Assembly: GCA_037179335.1 (NCBI GenBank)
Contig: JAKZHN010000037.1
Location: forward strand, 62,001-126,000
DNA: 64,000 nucleotides
Source of the DNA: Cyclaneusma minus
Lineage: Eukaryota; Ascomycota; Leotiomycetes; Marthamycetales; Marthamycetaceae
Direction of reading: 5' to 3'
Part shown: positions 10,881-23,938 of the stretch, piece after piece
Position numbering within the stretch: the first letter of the stretch is position 1
Layout of the letters: every line of letters begins with the position of its first letter
Translations under genes and position numbers: made by a program
Notes under the pieces: model-generated
The model's database searches: none
What the model was told of the DNA's origin: nothing
What the model saw: the letters and a program-made list of their open reading frames with translations, nothing else

Positions 10881-12053
10881 ATGCCTGATAACAGCACCAT
10901 GACCGACTCCACCGACGAGAGCATGGAAGCGGAGTTTGAGGATACCGCGTACTGGGGGGATGATGATTCGGATGAGTTTTTGGCGAGTAATACTGAGCTA
11001 AGTGATGGGGGGAGTGAGGGCGAGGAGGAGGTGGATGTTGATGATGCTGATGAATGGGAGGACATGGAAGAGATGGAGGAGATGGAGAATCTGCTCTATT
11101 GGCTACCAGAACCTACGCCTCAACCGCAATCCAGGCTGCTACAGCTACCTGGCGAGCTTCGCAACGCAATCTACGCCAACGTCTTTGAGAATTTTACGCC
11201 TGGATCTTGCAAATTATCGCCCGAACCGCCCCAGCCCGGCAATAAATCTGACCGCCTGGCTATTCTTCGAACATGCGGGCAAATTTATCGAGAGACGAGA
11301 AATCATTGGCCGACGCATGCGGTGTTCATGTACGAGTCCGCGAAAGCTTGTGTTGAGAACCTTGCCACCTGGACTCCAGGGATCCGTTCACGGATTCGAC
11401 ATATCAAGCTTGAGCTACGGGATGGGCGATGGCCAACATTCAGTGATGATGAACTCGAGGTGCTCTCTGCATTATCTCTGGACACAGTCGAACTTCTCGT
11501 CCCTCATCGTCTCCACTTTTATATAGACGACACAGGACATTGGAATATCAGTCCCACTGTGAGGGTCCTGAACCTCGTCGATGATGAGTTGAAGATTGCA
11601 AACGGAGTTGGGAAGTTGTCTATCACTACAAGAGTGGCTGGACTCCCGCCTGGCAACCCTCTTGATACGGAAAACTGCTGGCAGGGTCGGCGCCCTAGTC
11701 CATGGAATAGGATATTACAAAAAAGACACGGAAAGAACTCTGGGTCCCACGTGGTCGTCCGCGAAATCCCTTGGTATCTCAGCAAGTATCATGAACTCGA
11801 TCCCATCGTACGGAAATTTTGGGGCTTGGCCAAAGCAGACGATGAGAGATATGAAAATTCATTCGACCACACGCCTATCAGCTGGCCTGACGACCCATTT
11901 GACTACTGGCTTGAATGGAATAAGCTTGAAACTACAAAAGATTACTGGGTTCATAGAGACGATATGGATACGGTCAACCATGCTATAAGAGCAGAAACAA
12001 GGTGGTTCCAAATTGATATCCACACTGGCAGAGATGCGCGGCGCGATGGATAA
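10881..12053 (+). CDS. 2EXR/F-box-like domain protein, intact, 390 aa
   Basis: Single uninterrupted exon. The first 80 residues are highly acidic (Asp/Glu runs such as EEEVDVDDADEWEDM), probably disordered. The family signature begins at residues 86-98 (LLQLPGELRNAIY), followed by LAILRTCGQIYRET around 127-139 and RSRIRHIKLEL further on. This order, LPxELRxxIY then LLRTCRQIxxE, is typical of the large 2EXR/F-box-like families expanded in Dothideomycetes and Leotiomycetes, whose biochemical role is mostly unknown. Two related copies follow downstream on the same strand, so this is the intact member of a tandem family. A second in-frame ATG lies at residue 7. Confidence 0.75.
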   Translation: MPDNSTMTDSTDESMEAEFEDTAYWGDDDSDEFLASNTELSDGGSEGEEEVDVDDADEWEDMEEMEEMENLLYWLPEPTPQPQSRLLQLPGELRNAIYANVFENFTPGSCKLSPEPPQPGNKSDRLAILRTCGQIYRETRNHWPTHAVFMYESAKACVENLATWTPGIRSRIRHIKLELRDGRWPTFSDDELEVLSALSLDTVELLVPHRLHFYIDDTGHWNISPTVRVLNLVDDELKIANGVGKLSITTRVAGLPPGNPLDTENCWQGRRPSPWNRILQKRHGKNSGSHVVVREIPWYLSKYHELDPIVRKFWGLAKADDERYENSFDHTPISWPDDPFDYWLEWNKLETTKDYWVHRDDMDTVNHAIRAETRWFQIDIHTGRDARRDG

Positions 12054-12911
12054 GATAATTAGGATGAGGAACATCCTCCCTGAGTGGCACGTACAGTTAG
12101 CTTTCTTGTCTTCACCACGGAGGTGCCCAGTTCGTCTGGCACAGCCGCAACAGAGATTAATACTACATACGACGTCACAGATTCCCCAGCCCCTGGGACA
12201 CAGCTAAGAAAGTGGGCCCGCCAGCATTGAAAATCAACCGGGAATTCGCATGAAAACCCCAGCATCCCGGTAAAAGACGTCTTTCCTGAACAACTCAGAA
12301 CTCAAATTGGCCTAGGGGCGGAGTAGGGACCCGGATGGGACATGGAGAGAATGAAGGGAGGACGAACTCGAGGCTAGTACGAAGCTGCTCATTTCAAAGA
12401 CTTCTGTGGTTCACGGAGAAATCAAGTCGACTAATTTAGTGAGGCAATGAGAGTTACTGAATTGGATTGGTTGTTCTTTGTTGTGTCCGCCAATTGCAAG
12501 TGTTTTGCAGTTCAAAGAGAAGACTATCAAAACTTGGAGATGAATCAGATCAAAGACTCTTCCCTTTACCTCTTTTGTCTGGATTCCAAGCCATGGAACA
12601 CCCGAAAGTTACCTTTACGAGCCTATGGAGTTCTCGTTGGTCAGTGTAGATCAATGCGGATCTCCAACACACCATGCGTCTCTGGAAGCAACGAAGAACA
12701 ATCCACTTGGACGCCTACAATATCGAAACCACCATTCCTGTTTTGTGCCTCACAGAAGCTTGCAGACTCAGTCAGCGCTTCTTCGGGTATTTAAGAGTGG
12801 CCGAGGCCCCAGCTCCAGCGAAACATATTTCTGCGTGGCACACCACCTGGCGAGCTCTATTCGATCACTTCACGCAACCAAACCTCGATCTCCTGCACAT
12901 CTCAAGTCGTC
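12054..12911. other. Spacer between 2EXR-like paralogues
   Basis: Contains the 3' end of the first paralogue and the promoter of the second. Frames of 60-180 codons overlap here but have no homology to the neighbouring paralogues and no domain signal. Confidence 0.45.
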
Positions 12912-14261
12912 ATGGCTAGCTCTGAGATTCTGGAGACATGGAAGCGAGCACCCGAGACATGGAAGCGAGCACCCAGTTTCACGCCCAGACTGTTTAATGT
13001 CACCATGGCTAGCTACCCCAAGAGGCGGAAATGGGCGCCAGCGCCCAAGCCACCGTTCAGACTGTTGGACCTTCCAGCTGAGCTCCGCATCATGGTCTAT
13101 GCCTGTGTCTTCGAATCACTTAATGTTGGGTACAATCAGTACTGGCATGGCACGCCTCTAATCTACAGGGCTTCCGATCCAAACCCCATGCCTTCCGATC
13201 ACCTAGCACTTCTTCGAACTTGCCGCCAGATTCATCAGGAAGCTGCATTTATCTGGCCCACAAAACCCACGTTCTATTTCAGAGACATCTCGAGGACTTT
13301 TGACAAGCTCTGCATCTTGCCTCCAGAGCTGCGTTCTCGAATCCGCCATCTGACGGTTCGAAGCGAATCGCCAACGACCTGCTTGCGACTAAAGCAGAAC
13401 ACCGACCGTTACTATTCGGGATATCCATTGCACTGGGCACTGAAATTAATGCCCGACCTTTCTCTGGATCATCTGAATTATTGTCTCGACTACGAGGTGT
13501 CCGGGAGAATCATGTATGACCCCGTGGGATATGTGAAGGACATTGTCGACGGCATGATCACCTATGGAACTTGCTGGAGGAAGCTCAGGGTCATGGTACA
13601 AGTTGATGGTCGCGATCCGTGGTCTGACAGGTACGCGCCAAGAGAAGAGGCTTGGTGGAAATACCAGCCGGATGCCTGGAACAAAATGTTGTTGGAGCGA
13701 GACGGGGAAGCTTCGGGATCTTGCGTCATGGTGTAAAAGCAAAGGGAAGTCCCGGTGGGCTGGGGTTCATTCTCATACGGTGTCGTCGAAAGGCCCTATC
13801 CATCTGATTTCTGCACTCTGGAAAGATACCTCGGTAAACCAACTATCCGGGACCAATATCGCATTAGTCACTCGTGCCCAAAACAATACCTCGTCCTCAT
13901 AGTCGTCAAGCGGGGGCCGAATGTGGATATCCGGGAGCGCGGAAATCCTCCATACCATCAAGACGATCTTCGAAGGCTCATGGGCGACATGGAATGGCCT
14001 GAATTCGCCTTGAAATTCCAGCCGGAGCGCTGGTGGGGTCCGAATCGAGTTGGCCCTGGGTGGGAAGACTGGGATCACTGCTTTCCCGGCCGGCGACAAA
14101 ATAAATCAGCGCTACAATCTAGAAGCAAACGCCTCCATGGAGTGCCATACCAGAATGGGAGCTACACCTGGTATGAAGCCATGTGTGATTTCATCTCTGC
14201 GGTCGCTGCCCCGTTTTACCCACCAGGCACCAAGCAATCTCGGGGCAAACGTAATGGCTGA
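12912..14261 (+). pseudogene. 2EXR-like paralogue 2, split by one in-frame TAA
   Basis: A 274-codon frame (12912-13736) and a further stretch open to 14261 are in the same frame, separated only by TAA at 13734-13736. A CAA-to-TAA change, the kind RIP makes, would explain the stop, so the ancestral product was about 449 aa. The signature FRLLDLPAELRIMVY lies at residues 49-63, then DHLALLRTCRQIHQEA and LRSRIRHLTV, clearly paralogous to the gene at 10881. The N-terminus contains ETWKRAP twice in tandem, from a 21-bp duplication; a second ATG at residue 32 has the same ATGGCTAGCT context as the first. A truncated 274-aa product may still be made. An intron removing the stop is less likely: the only donor there (GTGTAA) is weak and no good branch site follows. 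Confidence 0.62.
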
Positions 14262-14862
14262 ATTGCTGGGATGCGAGATGTGTGAGATGAGCTGGAAAGA
14301 AGGGAGTGTACAAAAGACCAGATTTGCGGAGAGTTTCCGGAAAACTCCATCAATGTCTTGATTGGTTGGAAATGAGACGCTTAGCATTTTGTTCGAGATA
14401 CGGGCGAACCTCACAATCTCAATTGCGTTATCTAAACTCGGAGTTAGGAAAGCTTACTTGAAAGCTTGCTCGAAGTTTCTTTTGCAAATTAACAAGCATA
14501 TGCATTATCGTGAATGAGGCAAAACTACTGCAGGTCCCTGCTACATGTACTTCGCTTTTGCCGCCGAGTGTAGCAAGAAAGGAAACCTGGGCATGTTTGG
14601 CGATTGTTTGGGATATCCGCACCTGACAGAGTGGACAGAGTTGTTGAAGGGCGGAAGAGATGAGGGAGAGGGTGGGAAACGACAAGAGATTCAGATAACA
14701 ATAGGGTTTTACCCCGCTCGCACACCTTTTCATGTGACTAACAAGGAGGGATCACCATGACAGTAAGGTGAGCTTCCAGAAGACACCCTTATTTATTCAA
14801 TAGTCCTTGAGAGCCGACTTTCCAAACTACCTTACCCTCCCACGACACTTGCCAGAATCATC
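14262..14862. other. Spacer between 2EXR-like paralogues 2 and 3
   Basis: No gene supported. Short frames on both strands lack domains or splice chains. Confidence 0.45.
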
Positions 14863-16201
14863 ATGGTCAGTTCCGCAAATAGCCAACAACAGATGCAAGC
14901 TGCCAACATGCAAACCATTCAGAGCGCCAACACGCCAGCTTCCCCAAGAACATTCCTGAGCCTCCCTCGCGAGTTGCGAGATGTTATATACATCATGTAC
15001 TTCAGCCAAGTCACTTTCTGGCGTCACGATCGATGGCATCGCGGACCTCCAAAAACCCTCTCCGATCACCTCGCCCTTCTTTGAACTTGTCGCAAAATCA
15101 ACCTGGAGACGAAGGATTTATGAATTGGCTTGGTCGATTTCAAGTACAAGAATGTCAAGGTCATGATGGACCAACTCGGCGCGTTGAAGCCGGATGTCCT
15201 TTCCAAAGTCCGGCGTGTGCAGGTCAAGCTCCGAGATCTTTCTTTGGACGACAAAACTCCGGACATCCGACATGGACTTGGAGTCCCGGGGGTACTGGGA
15301 GAGCCGCGGCCTTCTCAACTCGCTTTTAGGTGGCTTCATGGCCTATGTCTGGACTCTCTTGTGCTGTTTACTAAACCGGTCAAAGACCCCTGCGGCTGGA
15401 ATGAAATTCAAGCGGCGGGAAACATGACGTCTCTGACGATAGTCGATATCTACGCCAGTATCTTTGGACTTATTCACCACGATAATGGATGGAGAGTCTT
15501 GCACGTTGTTGGCGACCCTGCTATTCTCGCCTTTCCGCTCTTTGTTACCCCTTTCACATCTCGGGTTAGGTTTGAGCCTCACACAATTGGAGTCGAGTAC
15601 TTGCAGAGCGCGATGGTGCCGAATCCGAAGCATCGGTGGTAATATATATCTCCACGCAACATAACTCGTCCAACACCTCGATTCTCGATCCACAAAACCG
15701 CAAAGTTTTCAAGATGTGCAGTGGCGTACTAAACCGAATGAAAGTGAGCTTAAGTTCCGGGCGAGGGTATAAAACAAGTTAATCGCAGCAACCAAAGCGA
15801 AGAAGAAGATTCTGATTGCAATTCGGCGAGGTGCAGGTGCAAAGGTGGAAAATGATGTTGATCCAAAAGACCCATATTATGAGGGAGATTGGACAGCACG
15901 CTGTGAGGGGGCAACGCACTGGTCTGACATTGCGGGGGTTTATCAGCCATGGCGTTGGAATGGGGGTCCGCGTAAGAAGGAGAACGAGCATGAGGGCTGT
16001 CCAGACACGCGCCCGTTCTTCTCCGACTTTTTCGGTGGACCTCGTCCTTACGATTCCAATTTCACATCCGAGAATCAACGCGAGAATGGGGATGCAATGC
16101 TTGCATGCGCCGAGCGTAAAGTCGAAGAAGGGCTGAAAGAAGAACCCGAAGAGATCCCCGACGATGATTTTGACGATGCAGGATTCGACAGCGAGGGTTA
16201 G
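14863..16201 (+). pseudogene. 2EXR-like paralogue 3, decayed
   Basis: Starts MVSSANSQQQ and reaches LSLPRELRDVIYIMYF, the family signature, then DHLALL. The conserved Arg of LLRTCR is replaced by TGA (15082-15084), and a second TGA follows about 16 codons later. Frame continues through the KVRRVQVKLRDL and LCLDSLVLF blocks to TAA at 15642. A last piece, open to 16201, begins KKILIAIRRGAG, comparable to LVLIVVKRG in paralogue 2, and ends in an acidic tail (EEPEEIPDDDFDDAG). Both early stops are TGA where CGA is expected, the C-to-T change typical of RIP. It is the member nearest the RIP-saturated block, about 0.7 kb away. Not expected to make a full protein. Confidence 0.68.
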
Positions 16202-16905
16202 GGGAGGAGAAGAGAGCAGTGTCAAGGGATGAAAGACGGGAAAAATTTCGCTCTCTACCTGGGTTGTCTCCTCAAGGTTTTGTGGATAAGCCAATCGAAA
16301 TCGATGTTGCTGCCTGTCCAGTACATAAGATTCATGCTAGACAACGTCACCATCAGAAATGTCTCCTTCGCCATTGATCAAACTAAGCTGAATGAAATTT
16401 TCCACACGTATGTGCTATGTTGCTCTTCGGGTTGGTACCCCTCCAGCTGACAGCAAGTAAGCTGCGCGACATTGACTAGGATCATCGACAACAGCAGACT
16501 ATTTGGGGAGTTTCATGACAGCGCTGACATAAAGCTGCCTGGGAAATACATTACCTGATCCATTGACAAGATACCTTGACGATTTCTGAGGTCTGACTTG
16601 TGTCACAATTATCGTGAGTCATATTCTTGCGAAGATATGGTGCCGGAGAAGCGAGAGTCCCTAAATAGTCGAGGATCAATGTTCTGGGTTGACTCTGATA
16701 TCGCAAGTCGGGCAACCCTCTTCCTGGACCATTCGTATTCAGCCCCGGGCGCAACAGATCTCACTCCAGTTTTGATGGTATACTTTGGAGATTATAAGCG
16801 CACTCAGTCAGATTCGAATAGCATGGCGGCGTTAGAAGCGTGCAACGGCTGCACACTTATTAGCGCTGTACCTCTGGCCCGCAGATCCTTCCTCTGCCGC
16901 TGGTA
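16202..16905. other. Spacer up to the A/T-rich block
   Basis: Ordinary base composition with no supported gene. It ends abruptly at 16905, where the inverted repeat of the A/T-rich block begins. Confidence 0.5.
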
Positions 16906-17030
16906 CTGTTCCGTGCAATTTGCCAATTTGGCCCATTTATAAATATACTGGCCTATTTACAAATAGTACGTCATTTACAAATAGAATAAACCATTTTTAA
17001 ATGGGCCAGCCTATAGTTAATTTTAATTTT
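16906..17030 (+). repeat. Left terminal inverted repeat
   Basis: The first ~106 bp (to 17011) align well with the reverse complement of 43304-43409, with weaker similarity for about 20 bp more. It starts CTGTTCCGTGCAATT and contains four short near-palindromes of the type CCATTTNNAAATGG around 16931, 16951, 16971 and 16990. Most differences between the two ends are transitions, as expected from RIP. Confidence 0.85.
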
Positions 17031-18014
17031 TAATTTTTTTTAAAAAAGCTTCAAATAATAATTTAAAAAGCTTTAAAAACCGCTAAGACTAGCCAAGCCG
17101 GCTATATTATATAAAATAAAAGCTCGGACCCTCGCCCGGTCTTTTTTTAAAAATAATTTTCGCTTTTAAATATAAAGCTATTATAAGCTTTAATAAAAAT
17201 ATTTATTATTATCAGCGCTAAAATTACTATATTATTACTGCTTTATTATACGCGCAAGCCTTGCTATATGATTATTACCGTTTTCTATTTACAGTTTTTA
17301 ATACTGTAATATTATTATACTATTATCTTATTATTAATTATTTTTGGAATTTTAAATTTTTAAATTTTCTTACCGCAATTAATTATAATTTAATATATTA
17401 GAAATATTTAAAAATTCTTTAAATTAATTTAAAATTAAAGGTTTAATAATTTAATTATATAAAAATATAGTTTTTAAATTTTTAAATTAAATTTAAATAA
17501 TTTTTAAAACTTTTCAATTATAATATAAAATAAAATACTAAAAACAAAAATTGATTTTCCAATTTTTTTAAATTATTATAAACTTTTTTAAATTTTTAAT
17601 TTATCAATTTGTTATATTTGCCCAATTACGCAATTTATATATCTCCTTTTTTTGCATTTTTATATAAATCGCTATAATAAAATATATTTTCTAAATTTTA
17701 TTCTTTTTAGCTTTGGTTTTATATTTTCTGCAAATTATTATATACCTAATAAACCAAAGCCTAAAACCGATTTTTTTTAAATTAAAAAAATAATTTTTTT
17801 TTTTTTTTAAAAATAACAATAATTGCTTTATTTTTATTTAAATATAAAAAGCAAAATATAAAAGCTTTTTAAAAAATCGCAATACCTTTTTTAAAAATAA
17901 AATTAATTAAAAGCGCTAATAAAAACGCAATTAGCGCAGCTATATTTTAACTAATTATAAATATATTTATAGCTGTATTTATTGCAAAGCTTATTAAGTT
18001 TTTTTTCAAAAATA

Positions 18015-18200
18015 TATTATTAAAAAGCGTAGGGGATTACCGATATATATTATATTAAAGAGAGCAAAAGAATCGCCGTCGCCAAAAATTAAAAAGCATT
18101 TAAACATTTGGCGCTAATTACGCTAATACTTGAGGCATTTTATAATTTATATATTATAATCCGGATATTTTAATTAAGGGCTTAAGGGCGCCTTTTTTTA
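18015..18200 (-). repeat. LTR of copia element A (low-coordinate copy)
   Basis: Aligns with 28925-29102 through CGCTAATTACGCTAATACTTGAGG and the terminal GGGCTTAAGGGCGCC. Edges are approximate because RIP has blurred them. Confidence 0.65.
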
Positions 18201-18389
18201 ACGTTGTTTTATAATTCTAATCGTTTTAATTTAATATAGCCGTTTTTTTATTTTTTATAAACTAATTTTAATATTTTAATAAATCCTTTAAATTTAATCC
18301 GTTATAAAGGCTTTATTATACTATTAGCCATTATAGAATTTATAAAAATAAATTTTATAATAAGCTTTAATTTGTTTCTTAAATTATTA

Positions 18390-18577
18390 GAAATTAACGC
18401 GGGTTGGTTTTTTTAAATGTATTAAATCATTAAAAAAAAGCTATTTTATAATACCAAATATATAAATGGGTTTCTTGCTTATATATATATACCAGAAATA
18501 TAAATAGATTTTATATCTGGAGCTTTATCAAGCTCCGGGCCTATATTATTCCGGTTTAAACCAATGCAAAAGCATTT
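18390..18577 (-). repeat. LTR of copia element B, strongly RIP-mutated copy
   Basis: Aligns with 23745-23938 across CTATTTTATAATACCAAATA and GGAGCTTTATCAAGCTCC. Nearly every difference is a transition towards A/T in this copy. Confidence 0.7.
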
Positions 18578-20639
18578 TGATATTTCCCCTAAACCTAATA
18601 GCTATTTAATTAGGCTTTTCCAAAAACGATTTTGTTTAATATAAAATCTTATATTAAATTAAAATTTCATTTTGGTATAAAATTTTAAATTGGTTTAAAA
18701 TTTTATTTATAAAAAAAGATAAAAACAAATTACTTAAATATTTTTCTTTATATTTAACGTTTTTTTTCCTGCTTTTCCAAAGCTATATTTAATTTTAAAA
18801 GCTTTTTAAATTTAGTAAATTAAGTCCGATTTAAAAGCTTGATAAAATCGTCCGCTATTCTATTTTATATTTAAATATAAATAATTTATTATTTCCAATT
18901 ATTTTTAAGCTTTCGAATAAAATAATACGCTATATTAATATATTTAAATCTTTTATAAAATTGGATTTTTTTTATAAAAGCAATGGCATTTTGATTATTT
19001 TTTTATATCTATATAATATAAATTTTCCTTTATTAATTTTCCAAATCCTATATTTTTTAAAATTTAAGCTATTTACTAATTTTATTTAATATTAGCTGCA
19101 ATTATTATATATTTAGCTTTGCAAATAAATATTGCATTTTTTTTAATTAAATTATAAAACGGGATTATTAAATAATATAATTATAAATTTATTAATGCTT
19201 TTTTAATTTGATAATAATTTATAAAACATATTATTATAAATTTGTAAATTTTTTTAATTAATTATAAGTTTTAAATAGCAAAGCAATTATATTATACCAA
19301 TATTATATTATTTATAAAATTCTGCTATGAATTATATTAATTTTCCAGCTATAAAATAAATATCCGATTAGGTAAAAATTATAATACATATTATTTTGCT
19401 TAGCTCTTTTTAAAAAAGGCTAATTTTTATCTGTTCTTTATTATTTTAAATTGCCTTAATTGCTTTGATTTTGCTGGTTATATATATATATATATATATT
19501 GCAAAATCTGAATTTAATATAAAAGTTATTAATATATTGCTTTTAATTAATTGATAAAACTTTAGCCGATTTATTTTTAATAATTTATATATTTAAAACT
19601 TTTTTAAACTTTTTTAAATTCTTGGCTAGAAAATGAAAAAAAGGCTAGTAAAAAAATGTTTTAGTTTTTTAAGAATTTTGGCAATTATGATAATATTATT
19701 AATATAAGTTAAAAGAATTATATTTATAACTTTATAAATAAATAAACAAAAATTGCTAAAGCTTTATTTAAAATCAAATTTAATTATTTTAGTCTTTAAA
19801 ATATAATTCCAGTTTTGAGCGGCCTATTTTAGCTTATATAAAGTTTTATTTAGCTACTTCTTTTTGGCTTAATTATAATACTATTTAAAAAAATTAAATA
19901 TATATATTTTTTTTAAATCGGCTTTAATAAACGCGTTTTCAAGATTAAAATAACGGCATTTGAAATTCTGCCAAGCTATAATTGCTAAAATAATATATAA
20001 AATATCCGTTTGAATAATAATAAAAGATATTAAAAAAATCCCTGGGCTATTAGGCAAATTTTATATTTATTAATATTATTATTTAAATTAATTTTAATAA
20101 CAAATATCTATTTAATAAAACTTAAATTAAAACGAATATTTATAGCAATTTTAAATTATACATTATTAGCTACTAGCGCTATAATTTCCTTTATAATAGC
20201 TTTTTTGTATTAGTTTTTATATAAAAAATAAAAAACGGCCTTTTTATAATTGCTAAAAATAAAACATTTATCAATTTCGCTTGCTAAATAGGCAAATTTA
20301 TATAAATTGTTAGTTTTTTTATTTATAGCTATAGCTATAATAAAAGCCTTAAAAGAATAGTTTTAATAAATAATTTTAGCTTTAATTATATTGCATTTTA
20401 ACTATTTTTGGGTATTAATTTTAAATATTTTCTATGCGCTAAATTAAATAAAAATTATAATATAAATGCTATTAATATTTATTTTATTCGCTTTAAAAAT
20501 AACGACTGGTATAATATTGGTATTATTAACATTTATTAAATTTGGAATAAATAAAGCATTTAAAATAAGAAAATTTATAAAAATTGAAATTTATATACAA
20601 ATTGGCTTATTTAACGGTTTAATACATATATTATATTAA

Positions 20640-20762
20640 AGCGTTTTTAATATACTATATTATAATATAATACATATATTATAATATAATAAATATATTA
20701 TAATATAATAAATATATTATAATATAATAAATATATTATAATATAATAAATATATTATAATT
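20640..20762. repeat. TATAATATAATAAATAT tandem repeat
   Basis: Five or so copies of an 18-19 bp pure A/T unit (TATATTATAATATAATAAA) inside copia element B. Confidence 0.85.
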
Positions 20763-23744
20763 GGTGCTAATTAAATTTTTAATAATTGGATTTTTTAAAT
20801 TATTAAATTTATAGTAAATAATAGCTTTATTTTATGTTTTATAAAAAATAAAAGAATTAAATACTGAAATAACTATTTTGAAAACTAAATTACGGATTGC
20901 TTTAAATTTAAAAACAATTTAGAAAAGTTTAGCTTTATACGCTTTTTATTTAGCCTGCTGCGTTTTAATTAATTTACTAAATAATAAACGCTGAAATAAA
21001 ATATTTAATGTATTTTGCAAATTATTGGAATTATTTTAAAGCTTTAAATTAAGAATTTTATTATAAACTTATTTCTTTTATTTTACTATTATATTATAAA
21101 TCATTCGTTCTAAATTAAGGCAATATAATTAAAATTGCTTTATAATATTAAAATTATAGTCAATTAAAATACATTTTCAAAAATAAAAAAAAGCTTATTT
21201 TAATATTGATAAGCAGGCATTTTTTTAAAAAATATAAAAATAAGCTTTGCAGCTTTAAATGCAAATATATTTTATAAAAGCAAGCTTTCCAATTTATACT
21301 TTTTTTAAATTTATTTTCCGGTTCCCAATTTTTAAATCAAATTTATAATAAATTTTTAAATAGGAGTTTAATTAAATTGCTAATTTCAAAAATGTAATAA
21401 ATAATTAGATTTTATATAATATAGCTATAATATTGCCTTTCGCAATTTAAATAATTTGCTTTATAAGCCTATTTTGCTAAAATAAATAAAAAATAGTATT
21501 TTAAAAATAAACTTTATTAATTTATATTTATAAAATAATTTTTTTAACCAATTTACTAGCGTTATTATATTTAATAGCCTTAAGAGTTTTGCTTAACTTG
21601 TTTTTAACACCAAATAAAAAAATAGCTATAAATATTCATTCGCAGCTAAAATAATAATATTTATACTTTTTAATTGCAATTATTTAAAATTTTCATTATA
21701 TAATAATTGCTATATAAATTTATAGAAAATAATTTAATAATATTAAAATAAACCAATTTAAGCAATTTATTTTTATATAAAATAAAAAGTTTAAAAATTT
21801 TATTAATTATGTTTTTTACTACATAATTTTTATAATAATAAAATATAAATAAAAAAATAATTTTATTTTTAATATTAATTATATTAAAAAATTCTTTAAT
21901 TTTGCCGAAATCTATATATATAATTTTTTTATAATATAAAATATAATTCTAAAGCTAGAATTATTATTCGGCTTTTTTTAAATTAGCCTATTGCATAGTA
22001 TTTCTATTAATTTTATTGGCTTTAATTGCTTTAGCAGCTAAAATAACTAAAATATTTTTAATATTTTTAATATATTTAATTACTAATGCAAATAAAATAA
22101 AATTAATTATAAAATTTATAATATATAACCCTTTTTATATAAAAACCTTTAAAATAAATTTTTAATTAATTGGGCTTTTAAAATATATAATACAATTATT
22201 AAAATTATTTAATAAGCCTTTTTAATATATTTTCTTATTTAAAAATAAATTAATACCAAGCGTTAAAATATATAAAATATTTTTAAAAAAATACTTTCTC
22301 AATTAAACCCTTATTAAAATGGTATTAATTTAATTGAAATATAAATATTCTCTTTTTATTTTAATAGCCTTTTAAATATAAAATGCTATAATTTCAAAAA
22401 AATTAATAAAAATTAATAATACATAATATGATACTAAAATTGGCAATTTATTTAAATTTAAAAATTTTATTAATAAAATTAATAAAATTTTAAATAATAT
22501 AATCCGCGTTTTTTTGGTTTGTAAAACCAAAATTTAAATTTACAATTGCATTTGCAGCCCATTATTCCTTTATAATAATTAGGTCAGCTTTTTTTTAAAA
22601 AAAAAACTATAATTGGCTTAATAATACTTTTTAAAAAAGTATTTTAAATTATATTTTTAGCTATTAGGAAAAAAAAATCATTAATCCTATATTTTAGATT
22701 TTTACAAAAAACATATAGCCAGCAATATTAATAAATACTATTATTATTGCTATTATTATTTTTAAATAATTGGTAATTGCTATAAAATATTAAAGCTTTT
22801 TATTTACTATTTTTATTTGTTTAAAATTAAGCAATATAAACTGCTTTTTTTAAGCTTTAAATTTAATCTTTTTATATTTTTTTTTAATTATAATAAAATT
22901 ACTTTAATTAATAATAATATTTTTAATAATAGTATAGTTTATAAAAAAAGCCAAAAAAAATCGATATATATTGCTATATATAAAAGGCTGTTTTAAATAT
23001 CTTTGCAATAAAGGGTAAAAAGCTTTGTTTATATTATTTTAATAATAATTTTAGCCTTTTATATATAATTGGCAATTTTTTAGATATATAAATTTATAAC
23101 AAAATTAATAACTATTTAGTATTTATTTTTAAAAATCTTTTATATATTTGCAAAATAGCTTTTTATATTAATTATCTTTTTATTTAATTAATTAAAATAA
23201 ATATAAATTTGGTAATAAGCTTTAAAATTATTGGCCAAATATTTCGCCTCCAATTAATTTTAAATAATAGTCTGCTGGCTTTTATTAATTATAATATTGG
23301 CTTTATTTTTATAACTGTTTAATATAATATTTATAATATATTAAAGCTTTTTATTTTAAAAATATATTTTTATTATAATAAATTAATTATATTAACTTTT
23401 ATGAAAAAAAAAAGCAATTTCTTTTATATTATAATATATAAATAATAATATAATAGCCAAAAAAAACAATTTAATAGCAAGGCTTAATTAGGTTTTTTAA
23501 ATTTCTCAAATAATTTTAAAATAATAATTAATATTGCAAATATAGTTTCTATTAATTGCAAATATAATATTTGCAAACTTATTATTTATTAATACAAATA
23601 TAGCATTTGCAAAATTTTCTTTTATTTAATAGCAAATATAATATGTTTCATTAGCAAATATAGCGTTTATAAAACAAAATTTCAAATATAGTATTTGCAA
23701 TATTATTAATATAATATTATATATTAATAATTATAATTTATTAA

Positions 23745-23938
23745 AAACCAATACGGGTTAATTTTATTAAATATATTAAATTACTAAAAAAAACGCTATT
23801 TTACAATACCAAATACATAAATAGCTTCCTCGTTTACACGCATATACCAGGGACGTAAATAGGTCCCGTGCCCGGAGCTCTACAAAGCTCCAGGCCTGCA
23901 CCACTCCAATTCGGACCGACGCGGGGGCACTCCAATAT
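23745..23938 (-). repeat. LTR of copia element B, weakly RIP-mutated copy
   Basis: Retains GC-rich sequence such as GGACGTAAATAGGTCCCGTG, the palindrome GGAGCTCTACAAAGCTCC and CGGACCGACGCGGGGG. It is a small GC island in the A/T block and shows the ancestral LTR far better than its partner. Confidence 0.75.

Larger units (their letters stand above)
18390..23938 (-). mobile_element. Ty1/copia element B, nested in A
   Basis: Flanked by LTRs at about 18390-18577 and 23745-23938. On the minus strand near 19990-19890 the conceptual translation reads FNLENAFIKADLKKIY. This matches the copia reverse-transcriptase block with conserved D-V-K-x-A-F-x-x-x-x-L-x-x-x-(I/V)-Y, and is followed by a degraded LxxxLYGLKQxPxxW-like stretch. 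Total length of about 5.5 kb fits copia. All frames are broken by RIP. Confidence 0.72.
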
